From positions 28,822,001 to 28,886,000 of the forward strand of contig OY776130.1 of NCBI GenBank assembly GCA_963675135.1: a stretch of DNA of 64,000 nt, written 5' to 3'. This document shows positions 21,266 to 31,941 of the stretch, one piece after another; positions within the stretch are counted from its first letter, which is position 1, and every line of letters begins with the position of its first letter. The notes beneath the pieces were generated by a model. The model searched no databases. It was not told where the DNA came from and saw only the letters and a list, made by a program, of their open reading frames with translations. This DNA comes from Galeopsis tetrahit. Lineage: Eukaryota > Streptophyta > Magnoliopsida > Lamiales > Lamiaceae. Made by a program: the position numbers and the translations under genes.

Positions 21266-22905
21266 TGTTGGTCCTGAAGGAGTATATAACAAGTGTATGG
21301 GGGGGGGGGGAATACACTTGTATGCAAATTCTTTTCAAACTTGATCAAACCAGATATCAACAATGTTGTCTTGGACAACTCTGCTGAAGATGATTAACTT
21401 CTTAAAGATAATCAAACTACTAAGTACTATTGAGTACTTAGTTGAATAACTATCTAAGAGAGTTATATGTGCGGAATAGTGGTTGGCCCTTTAGTTTAGA
21501 CTCCTTTAAAGTTCTGAAATCACTTAGTTAATCAAACAGTCCAGTTTTCAGGGAACTTGTCCAAATAGGTTTTTGCACAGTCTTTGAATGTTTATCCTTG
21601 AAAGATCAGTTTTGTGTGCAGTGTTGATGTATTGTAAGTACTTGAAATGTAAATCAACACAAGAGTTTATAGTGGTTCAGAGACTCAAGCTCCTACATCC
21701 ACTTTCCCTGATTTAACAGGATAATTTCTTCACTCTTGGAATTAACTTGTTTTATAGTGCCAAGGTGCACTTGATCAAGAACACCACTCTTGGTGAATTG
21801 ATCCCTAGGATGTCTAGAGTCCTAGTACCCTCTTCTCAACTCAGAACTGAACTGTTCTTCTCTCAACAGTCAACTCCTACCACTTCTACTACTACAACTT
21901 TCTCACTTTCACTCTTGAAAGATATGAGGATTGAAGTAAGGTTCAACTAATGAGATATCCTTTACAATGGAGATCAGTGTATAAGGATAGGATATCTCTC
22001 TAAGCTTGTGTATGGATGTACAATGAAGTTCAGCTTAGATGAAGTGTTTGAAGACTAAGATAGTCTTTGAAAGCTTTGAAAGCACCCTAGCTTGTAAGAA
22101 CTTGAGCTTAGTTGGATTGTGTTAAGATTTTTCAAATGGTCTTCACACTTCTGTATTTATAGACAAATGAAGGATTTGCCCGTTGGAGAGGCAGCCTCCA
22201 AAGTCCATAAATGTCTTCTTTCAGTTCTTCAACTTTGAAGACAGTTTCTTGATAGTGACATGTCCTCATTTGGGAAATAAACGGCTGTAAGAGCTTTGTC
22301 TTCATTCTGCAGCACTCTTCCCAATATCTGACTTTCAGATTCTCTTGTTAGAACTTGGACATCACTTCTGAAGGTTGTTCCAATGATAGGACAACATTCC
22401 TCAACATTTGGACAACACTCCTTATCACCATCAGCAGTCTTGCTTATCAGCAAGGTTGGCTTGCTCTTCTTCAGATGACTTGGCTCTTTCCCTTTATTTC
22501 TCTTGAAGATGATCTTAGCTTGTTTCTTTGAAGATCTTTAGGGTGTGGTTGTCTCTTTCTCTTCAGCATAGTTGACCTCAGGCTTTCAGAGCACTTGATC
22601 TTGATTAATTGAGCTGAGACAACTCCTCTGGACAACTCTCCTGATCAGCATACTTGTCTTTCAGCAGACTTGATCATGATTCCAAAGTTTGAGCCTTGAG
22701 GGGACTTGTTCTTGATGTACTTTAAAGCATATGTTCCCCCTCAATTTGTGCATCTAATCATCTAAGAGCTACCTAACATATTAGCTCCTCATCTAGCCTT
22801 TATACTATATGTTCTAACATGTCTAGAACATATTTAATCATAACTTAGGCATGTCTCAGGGGGTTTTGGTATTCAATCAAAACATAACTCATTTTATTCC
22901 CAACA
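21266..22905 (-). repeat. E2 5' LTR (right), carrying the element promoter
   Basis: 1,640 bp and nearly identical to the left LTR; by eye the differences are four substitutions, one single-base indel and the G-run length (12 here). As the 5' LTR it holds the working promoter, with TATAAATA on the minus strand at 22154-22161. The adjacent primer site confirms which end is 5'. Confidence 0.97.
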
Positions 22906-22910
22906 AAAAC

Positions 22911-24163
22911 TCACAGAAGACACATTCAATGAAGCATTTATTGCCAATCATGCCTGAACCAAGCATTGAAGACTTAGAGCATTTAAGAGTGAAGCATTGA
23001 ATGAATGTTGGAACATTCTATATTGCAGCAGGAATGTTCAGGGAGCTTGTCCCATCTGACCGTTGGTTGAGTGTAGAGTTTGCCACAAATCAACCTTGGA
23101 AGATGTGTATATTTGGAATCTGACACAAGTCTTCTCAGCCGCATTTTTCAGAAGTCAACACATTCATTCAAGCAACCATTGAAGAGCCCTTTTACACAGT
23201 GGATAAAAGGATGCCAAGCTTCATAGCCGTTTCAATGGTGCTGCAAATAGACATATTTGAATTGCTATCCCTCCAACGGTTAGTTGTTCAAATTTGTCTA
23301 TAAATACAGAAGTGATCAAAGGGATTCACTATCCAACAACAAGCTATCAAACGATCACCAAGCTTTAAAAGGAAACCAAGCTATTCTTCAGAATCCCAAG
23401 TTTCCTGAATCACTTCATTTAGCTAAGCCAATCTTTGTAAACATACAAAGCTTAGCATTGAGATATCCTAAGCCTTTACACTGTTCTTATTGTAAAGGAT
23501 ATCTCTACTAGTTGGAACCAAACCTCAAACCCTTATCTCATTTAGTGAAGAGAGTGTTTGTTGTAGAAGTGAGGAGTTAAGGACTGTTAGAGTGAAACAC
23601 AGTCTTAACTCAGAGAAATTGAGCACTAGGACTCAGATTATCCTAGGGATCAAAACACTAAGAGAGTGTTGTTGATCAGTGCACCTTGGCACTATAAAAC
23701 AAGTTAATTCCATTGTGAAGGAATTATCCTGTTCAATCAGGGAAAGTGGATGTAGGAGCTTGAGTCTCTGAACCACTATAAACTTGTGTGCCATTTACTT
23801 ACTGCATTCTTTATTACACTTACATTCAAACATATTTTAAAGAAGCAAAAGTCAGTAAGCAAGAAAATCTGTTTTGGACAAAGTCCCTGATAACTGTATC
23901 TTTTCAGAAATTAACTTGGAGTATTTCTTTAAGTCAAAGGCCAACCACATTCCGCACTTAGCAACTCTTTTAGATATTTAGCCAACTGATCACTCAATAG
24001 TAATCAGTAGGACAAGTATCTATCAAAGTTCACACTCAGACCAGTTGTGAGACAACCTGCCTGATAAGATCAGTTTTGTTAAAAAGACTGGAGAATTTGC
24101 ATACACAAGTGCATTCCCCCCCCCCCCCAATACACTTGTGTCATACTCCACCAAGGACCAACA
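22911..24163 (+). repeat. E3 3' LTR, second part
   Basis: Continues the plus-strand LTR. It contains TATAAATA at 23299-23306 and, near the end, a hairpin with a run of 13 C (24116-24128) flanked by CAAGTG and CACTTG. It ends GGACCAACA at 24163, matching the terminus of the E2 LTR in sense orientation. Confidence 0.9.
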
Positions 24164-26990
24164 ACTGGGCTTAATGGAACTTTATCAGATAAATCTTGAA
24201 TCAACAGATTCATCAAGGGCAGAGAAGTTATTTTTGATATGGTTTATCCGATCAATTGAAGATAAGCCTCAGTTATAGTATCCAGGTAAATATATTTTTC
24301 ACAGACCTATGTGCTATGTACACCTACCAAGTCAATGAAAATGAGCTTCTGCATATATTTTTTTAGCATGATAATCAAAGTGTTTTTCTTCTTGGCATAT
24401 ATAGTTACATGAATTGTCATGTAGGTAGAAAATTAATCAAAGGCTTTTATTTTACGTGTATTAGTGTCTCTACCATAATTCTTCATATCTATAATTTCTT
24501 CCTTTATTTAAGATATATAAAAATATTTGATATTAATTCTTCGATAAGCATGGGCTGCTATAAGGTAATTCTTACAAATATATTTGATAGTGATTGGTTC
24601 TTTGATTCTTTTCCAGTGGTACATCCTGAGCAAAACCACTATTCCCCTGGATATTGAGTTTAGTCTGCAGGTCATCTTTTAACCCATCATAGAAAGTTTG
24701 AATTAGTTGTGTTCCGAATTAAATTTTGCATTTATTTCAGTACTGAATGAAATACTACCATTTGGATATCTAAGTATTGTTTCGAAACCTCCATATATCG
24801 TACAAATGGGTAACTTTTTTAGGACTTATTTGTTGCATTGAGATTGAAAATAACATGTTATTCATAATTTGAAGAGATTAATGTCTCTAGTTGAATTTGA
24901 AGATCTTGAGCACGAAGTTTCAATATAGAAGGCTCACAATAAGAACTGAGAAAAGCCCCAAAGTAGAAAAAAATATGGTTTCAAACTGTGCGGCCCTGCT
25001 GCTATATTCCATCATAACCTTTTAATTCACTATGCTTTCAAATTCAGCCTAATAGTGGACCAGTTGTCCTTCCTTGCATAATTTAAGCAAGATTAGTTAT
25101 CAATGTTCATCATTCCTTTTAAGATCATGACGTATTAGTGATGCTTTCTGGTTAATCTTCTTGTTTTCGTTATGTGAAATTGAATTATGTTTTTTTTCTA
25201 TGTTATTACTGTTATATGAGTCTTGTCTCTGCATTTTAAATTTCTAAATTGTATAAGGCGCTTTTTGTACTTCACAAAATAATTGGGTGAATTTCATATG
25301 GATTGCCCTCTTCATTACAGTTTATTACATTTTCACTACAAGGGGATGTTTCTTAATGAAGAAAAATATGTTTTCTATGATACAATAGTTGATAACAATG
25401 GCAAGTCTTTAGAGTTAAGATCAGGGGAGGCCCTTGTAAGACACACTAAGACCTACAATTATACATAAAACTTCTTAGATGTTCCACACTATTGAGTTTT
25501 TTTTTAAAGCTCTCTGGATACAATGTATTGAGTTTTTTTTTTTTAAAGCTCTCTGGATACAATGTATGATATTCTTTTTATCATCATATTTACTGAAGCA
25601 AAGCCCAACACAAATTCCACCACCCTCTCTTCTTATCCCTTCCATTTTGACTGTTGGAAATATTGTTACAGACATATACAAATTCAAGAATGATTTAGAA
25701 CCCAACACACTTTCTCTTTAAGCATGGTGATTGACCTAAAGAATTTCTGACTGCTGAAATATTGTAGAATGATAGCCCTCTTTCTATACACAGAGTTGAG
25801 CTACTTTTTTTTTATGTGTATTTTCTGATTATATGTTAACTGCATTGCTGAGTGTTGGTATTGATGACGAAGTGGTGATCAATTATACGTGTTCCAGACA
25901 TGTGGCAAATTACTACCAAGTATTGTTGATGAACATTCATAAAAGTGCATATAAGGTATATTGAAACTCCCTTATTTATTTCCATTCTAATGTTTTGCTT
26001 TTTCTTTAATCAATAACCTCATTTTGATTTTTTTATTTTCGTTTCTATTGTAAGTAGTTTATGATATTGATAACTAATTAAATCGGTACATATGGATAAA
26101 TATCTTTGAGCTGTTACCACTCACTTTGGTGGTTCAATAGAATCTTTTTATGAATATGAGGTGAATTGAAAATGTGGGATTTGCACCAAGTTCTATAAAT
26201 TTATAGTGTATATTATGTTCCTTGTTTACTAACTTAGCTACCAATATTCCGTATAGTGTTTTTGTTTGTGCTTCTCTTCTAGATAGATATTGAGAATGAA
26301 AGGAACTTGTAATGAATAATTATAAGTTGCACATGTTTTGTTCTCTTGAGAATTATCATCCATATAGTAGCAATTGCTTCCTATTATTTCGATGTGTTCT
26401 TTTTCTATTTCTAGTTACATTACGGAAGAAATATACATATTGTTGATATTCATTTGAATCTACATTCATTTCTAATTATATTTGCCAATTTGTTGGCTTA
26501 GCAACAGTAATATTAATGTATATTTAAACTTTTTTTGTTCTCCTTTATTACTAGCTCATGATGCTTTATTTTTTTGTACTCAGATTCTATCGTAGGTTGA
26601 TAAGCGTAGGAGATAGCAGTTTGAAGATGCCATCAGTGAACTGATCAATCAACATCGATGACGTGTTTACAGAACTGCCATGACTGTTTTCATTCCATAA
26701 ATCTGATTCTTTAAATATGGTGTTGTAGCTAGCTAGGTTTTTTTTCCCCATTAATTCTTAAGATCAAAGATAGGATGCTTGTAGAGAGAACTTGTTCTAT
26801 ATTTATGTAGATAGAACATATCTTTTTCACTTGTTGTTGCAAACTTGGTTGATTCTTGTTTACAATTGAATGACAATATTTTATTATTATGATGTTTATA
26901 TATATTTGAGCATATTAGGGGTATGTATATAGGTATACTCTCACCTATATGTGTATTGTTACCAACATTTATGTATATGAAAAAGAATCA
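24164..26990. other. AT-rich sequence between E3 and the CACTA end
   Basis: No intact gene. It holds a PAS1-like exon fragment (25286-25437), a tandem duplication of about 40 bp (25490-25568, AAAGCTCTCTGGATACAATG twice with T-runs), and unrecognised stretches with short open frames such as 25855-25960 and 26590-26680. It may be the body of a CACTA element that ends at 27434, or old host sequence. Confidence 0.5.
25286..25437 (+). pseudogene. PAS1-like (FKBP-type immunophilin) exon fragment
   Basis: About 50 codons read GEFHMDCPLHYSLLHFHYKG..., then LNEEKYVFYDTIVDNNGK and LELRSGEALV. This resembles the third FKBP domain of PASTICCINO1, where plant proteins have GEFPMDCPLHDS and LNEEKTVFYDT; that comparison is from memory of the family. 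No ATG, no upstream exon and no splice sites of the right kind flank it, and the downstream frame ends within ten codons. It is a detached gene fragment, possibly captured by the transposon that ends at 27434. Confidence 0.65.
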
Positions 26991-26994
26991 CAAA

Positions 26995-27434
26995 ATTTTA
27001 TAGCTAAATTAGGTACTAGAAGCGTCACTAAACGAGGTGGTTAAATTAGTTTTTACTTTTTTGTGATGAGAGAAAACATCTCTAAAGCACACCGTGGTGA
27101 CGTCGGTTAGCGTCACCAAATAGTGTTACTATGACGCATAAAAATGCCATCAAACGAGGTGGTTAAGTTAGGTATAACAATTTCATGACGCGAGAAAGCA
27201 TCACTAAAGCGCACCATTGTGTCGTTGATTAGCGTCACCAAATAGTGTAACTGTGACGCGTAAAAGCAACACAATGACTGTCTATGGTGACGCTTCTTAA
27301 GCGTCACGATAACTTCCTATAAAAACGCCAAATCAGGTGACACGTGACCTAAGCGTCACTATATTAAAAGCGTCACTAAAAGTAATTTTCAGTGACACTT
27401 TTGAGCGTCTCTAAAGCCCATTTATGTAGTAGTG
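26995..27434. mobile_element. CACTA (En/Spm) transposon terminus with subterminal repeats
   Basis: The right edge reads ...GTAGTAGTG at 27434, so the inward strand begins CACTACTACATAAATGGGC, a typical CACTA end. Inward are many GCGTCAC/GTGACGC motifs in both orientations (near 27018, 27108, 27230, 27298, 27350 and 27369), the usual subterminal transposase-binding repeats. It interrupts copia E4, whose exon resumes immediately to the right. The other terminus was not found, so length and content are unknown. Confidence 0.65.
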
Positions 27435-28259
27435 TGAGTTCGATAATGAGATGTTTGACATAACACAATTGGATGTTGATGATTACCTTACCCACCCTGA
27501 AGGTTGAAATTAGAGCGTTCTAATACTCAATTATAATTTCCTTTCAATAATCTATTATGTAATGTTTATTTTCTTATGTTATGCAACGTCTTAGTATTTT
27601 TATCCTTTATAATATGAATGACTATTACATTTTCATTTACCTTAAAATAAAATAAAAAAATTAGATTTTAAATGTCTTATTATGTATTTTTTTTTTTATA
27701 AGAAATGGAAAATGGTATGGCAACATCAACCTTCAAAGAAGAAGATGGAGATCTATGTCTCGTGGATAGTGCTACTACACACACTATATTCAACAATAAA
27801 AAATTATTCTCAAATATAAAATGGGGAAAAGCTAATGTAAATACAATATCTGGTTGTACAAAAATAATTGAAGGCTTTGGAAGAGCCACTATTCTATTAC
27901 CCGGAGGGACAAAATTTATTATCAATGATGCCTTACTCTCTGGAAAGTCTCAAAGAAAATTATTGAGTTTTAAAGAAGTTCGTTTGAATGGATATCATCT
28001 CGAGACTACGAATGAAGGCAATATTGAGTATCTTAATATTACAACAATTGTTGCGGGAAAGAAATGTATGTTGGAGAAGTTACCCGCTTTGTCCTCGGGT
28101 TTATATTGCACGAGCATAAAAACAATTGAAATTTATGTCGTAGTAAACCAAAAGGTTACTACCGAATTTAATGTTTGGCATAACTGGTTGGGCCATCCCG
28201 GTTCCATAATGATGCGAAAAATTGAAGAAAAAACATGTGGGCATACTACATCCCAATGA
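27435..28259 (+). pseudogene. E4 gag end, protease and pre-integrase
   Basis: Exon one ends DITQLDVDDYLTHPEG at 27502. After an intron with a pyrimidine-rich acceptor (AG at 27701-27702) the frame reads EMENGMATSTF. The protease triad appears as CLVDSATTHTIF (DSA in place of DSG), followed by LPGGTKFIINDALLSGKSQ and a pre-integrase motif WHNWLGHPGSIMMRKIE. The frame ends TGA at 28257-28259; the family sequence continues in another frame. Confidence 0.8.
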
Positions 28260-28261
28260 AT

Positions 28262-29051
28262 TTTCATGTACTGCTTGTTCACAGGGGAAATTAATTGTAA
28301 GACCATCACCAACTAAAGTTGAGCATAAATCTTATGTTCTTGGAACGAATTCAAGGGGATATATACGGACCTATACATCCGCTAGGTGGACCATTTAGGT
28401 ATTTTATGGTTTTAATTGATGCATCGACTAAGTCGTCACATGTATGCTTATTGTCATCTCGCAATATGGCTTTTGCAAAATTACTGGGACAAATAATACG
28501 ATTGCGAGCACAGTTTCCTGATAATGCAATTAAGACAATCCGTTTTGATAATGATGGTGAATTTTCATCCCATGCTTTCAATGATTATTGCTTATCAGTT
28601 AGAATACATATTGAGCATCCAGTTGCTCATGTTCATACACAGAACGGTTTGCTGAATCGCTTATAAAGCGTATTCAATTGATTGCCTGACCATTATTGAT
28701 GAAATCTAAACTCCCCATTTCAGCTTGGGTCATGTTATATTGCATGCGGCAACACTTGTGCGCATCAGACCAACAAGGTATCATAACATTTCTCCCGTAC
28801 AAATGGTTCAAGGTCAGGAATCAGATATTTCCCATATAAAAACTTTTGGATGTGTTGTATATGTACCGATTGCTCCACCACAACGCACAAAGATGGGTTC
28901 CCAGAGGAGAATGGGGATATATGTTGGGTACAAATCTCCGTCTATTATTAAATATTTAGAACCATTGACCGGAGATCTATTCACGATAAGGTTTGCCGAT
29001 TGTTATTTTAATGAGACAATTTTCCCAACATGGGGGGGGGGAGGGGAGTAA
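28262..29051 (+). pseudogene. E4 integrase, frameshifted
   Basis: GDIYGPIHPLGGPFRYFMVL carries the first acidic residue and IRFDNDGEFSSHAFNDYC the second. A lost base near 28648 in the QNGL(A)ES motif throws the frame, so the third acidic residue lies in another frame. VRIRPTRYHNISPVQMVQGQ and FGCVVYVPIAPPQRTKMG follow from 28725. It ends in a G-rich slip region at 29031-29049. Confidence 0.8.
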
Positions 29052-29079
29052 GCAGTTGGCAAATAATATTTCTTGGAAT

Positions 29080-30490
29080 GAATTATCATTGAATTGCATG
29101 GATCTCCGTACAAACCAATGTGAACTTGAAGTTGAAAAGATAATTCATTTGCAAAAGATTGCAAATCAACTGCCAGACGCATTTACTGTCCTTAAGAGTT
29201 ACAAAATCTCATATTCCAGCTGCTAATGCTCCTAACAGAATCGATGTCATTGAAGGACCATCTCCCATTGCAAATGAGTCTACGAGACCTCTCGGTTCCA
29301 AAGATAAAAATCCTCGAAAAAGAAAAGGAGCAAATAAGGATGGACATAATGTGAACACTCCTGTTGAAAAATCTGACACACTACTTAAAGTCCCAGAAAA
29401 TGATATTGAAGTCATTGATAAATTTCAGGCGCCCAGAAATGATGAAATATCGATCAATTATGTCTGAATGGGAGAAAGATGGACCAAAATGAAATTGACG
29501 TCGACGATATCTTTGCATATAATGTAGCGCTCAATATAAAGGAAGATGATGAGGATCCTAAACCTACGTCTATTGATGAATGTAGGAAACAAGATGATTG
29601 GCCAATTTGGAAAAGACGCAATAAATGCAGAATTGCAATCTCGTATTAAACGAAATGTTTTTGGATCTGTTGTCTGTACACCTAATGGTATAAACCCGTG
29701 GGGCATAAATGGGTATTCATGCAAAAAAGAAATGAGAAAAATGAAATCGTGAGGAATAAAGCTCGACTTGTTGCACAAGGTTTTACCCAAAGGCTAGGTG
29801 TTGATTATGAGAAGGCTTATTCTCCTGTGGTGGATACAATAACTTTTCGTTATTTAATATGTCTGGCAGTGCAAGAAAAACTTGAAATGCGTCCAACAGA
29901 TGTCGTTACAACTTATTTGTACGGCTCATTAGAGAAAGATATTTACATAACAATCCCTGAGGGATTAAAGGCACCTTTAATGAAAAATGAGAATTCTCAA
30001 AATATATATTCGGTCAAGTTGAGCAAATCCTTATATGGATTAAAGCAATCTGGTCGCATGTGGTACAATTGTTTGAGTGCATTCTTGATTAAGGAGAGGT
30101 ATAACAATGATCCTATATGCCCTTGTGTTTTTTTTTAAAAGATCTAGATGTGAATATGTGATCATTGTTGTATATGTTGATGATTTGAATATCATTGGGA
30201 CTCCTACAGAGTTATCAAAGGCCGTGGCTTCCCTCAAGAGGGGATTTGAAATGAAGGATCTTGGTAAAACAAAATTTTGTTTAGGTCTTCAAATTGTAAA
30301 CTTTGATAATGAGATTTTTTTGCATCAATCCACTTATGTGATGAAAGTGTTGAAAATATTCTATATGGATAAAACACATCCCTTAAGCACACCTATGGTT
30401 GTGCGGTCACTGAATGTAACGAAAGATCCATTTCGACCCCGCAAAAAAAAAAAAAAAAAAAACTATTTGGTCAAGACGTACCATATTTGA
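29080..30490 (+). pseudogene. E4 linker and reverse transcriptase
   Basis: Fragments of the integrase-RT linker (ANAPNRIDVIEGPS, RPLGSKDKNPRKRKGANK) precede RT pieces: GHKWVFMQKRNEKNEIVRNK, ARLVAQGFTQRLGVDYEKAY, LYGLKQSGRMWYN and the catalytic VYVDDLNIIG near 30171. These lie in at least three frames. A run of about 19 A (30444-30462) breaks the last one. Confidence 0.85.
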
Positions 30491-31941
30491 GTGCAATAGG
30501 TGCACTACTGTATCTTGCTAGCAACACAAGACCTGATATATCATTTGCTGTTAACTTATTAGCAAGATATAGTTCTTCTCCAACTCGTAGGCATTGAAAT
30601 GGGATTAAACATGGTTTTCGATACCTTAGAGGGACAATGGATATGGGTTTATATTTTTCAAACTCATCATAACCTTGTTTAGTTGGTTATGCAGATGCAG
30701 ACTACTTATCAGACCCGCACAAAGCCCATCCCAAACAGGTTATTTGTTCACATATGGAGGTACAACTATTTCATGGCGTTCTGTTAAGCAAACTCTAGTT
30801 GCTACTTCATCTAACCATGCAGAGATAGCAATTCACGAGGCAAGATGTGAATGTGTTTTGTTGCGTTCTGTCACACAACATATTTGTAGATAGTGTGGAT
30901 TACACTCAGTGAAAGATAATCCAATTGTGATATATGAAGACAATGATGCATGTGTTGCTCAACTAACTGAAGAATTTATCAAAGGTGATAGGACAAAACA
31001 TATTGATCCTAAATTCTTCTTTACTCACGATCTTCAGCAAAAGGGTGACATTAGTGTGCAACAAATTCGTTCAAGTGATAATGTTCAAATGATCGAATTT
31101 ACCTACTTCAACGTTTGAGACAATGTTTTCAAAACCGGACCAGACCAGCCGGTTCGACCGTGAACCGGTCACGGCACCGGTCCAGAATGTACATAAAACC
31201 CGTTTTGCTGGCCTGAACGGTCAAAAACCGGTCGGACCGGCCAAAACCGGCCAGCCCGGTTCCATGATTTTTTTATATTAAATTTAAATTGCTAATTGAT
31301 TATTTAATTAATTATTTGACATTTTTTGGCTACTTGACTAACTCATTCATCACGCGTCGTCCAAACTCAAACCTTTCTGGCTTTCTCCCCCCAAATACCC
31401 CAATTCCTTTTTTCCTAACCCTAGTCGCGACAACAACATGCCAGCCGCATCCCCCGCAACGGTAGCCCCGGGCGACCGCAGCCACGAGTAACGACGACGG
31501 TTTCATTCTCCAAGCTCCCCGTCCCAGCCCAAGCTTCTTTGACAGCCGCAGGTAAGGTTAATTCTTAAATTAGTTAAATACTTAATAATAGTTAATGCTA
31601 ATTAATAGTTAATACTTAATAATTAATAGTTTAAATGTTCAATACATTGTTTACTCTTTGTTTTGAAGGATTTTAAATAGTTAATGCTAGTTATTCGTTA
31701 ATAATTAATACTTTACTCTTTGTTTTGTTTTGAAGGATTTTAAATATGTAATAATTAGTAATTACTTTCTTTGTTAGTCATTTTTTTATTTTGGTCAAGG
31801 CTGTAACTTCATTAAAAAAACTTGATAGTTGTGGTAGTGATTATCAAACTACTAATTAAGTAATTATTATACTTTGCTGAGTTTAATTAATAATTATTGC
31901 TATAATTTTTAGATTATTAATTATTATTCTAAATTTCTTAG

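Larger units (their letters stand above)
7643..22905 (-). mobile_element. E2: complete 15.26-kb copia (Sirevirus-like) retrotransposon with extra 3' coding region
   Basis: Both LTRs are present (7643-9287 and 21266-22905) with TGTTGG...CCAACA ends and exact 5-bp target duplication AAAAC (7638-7642, 22906-22910). In minus-strand order: 5' LTR, primer site (21252-21263), gag, protease-integrase, RT-RNase H, about 700 bp of spacer, a 4.7-kb open region in one frame with two stops, a motif array, polypurine tract (9289-9301) and 3' LTR. The LTRs differ by four substitutions, one single-base indel and a G-run of 16 versus 12 by my alignment, so the insertion is recent. Even so, pol has frame breaks, which suggests it moved using proteins supplied by another copy, or that the assembly has indel errors. 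Confidence 0.95.
7223..24163 (+). mobile_element. E3: remnant copia element (3' end and LTR), split by E2
   Basis: About 50 bases of internal 3' end and the polypurine tract (7262-7274) lead into a plus-strand LTR starting TGTTGG at 7276. The LTR runs to 7642, is interrupted by E2 and its duplicated target, and resumes at 22911 to end CCAACA at 24163, about 1,620 bp in all. Its ends, G/C-run hairpin and TATAAATA (23299-23306) match the E2 LTR, so E3 is an older member of the same or a sister family. The rest of E3 is absent: its internal sequence stops at the edge of the gypsy-like LTR at 7222. Confidence 0.85.

Noticed and set aside
25479..25721. Plus and minus frames with FFFKALWIQC repeats
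   Set aside because: Produced by the T-run tandem duplication at about 25490-25568.
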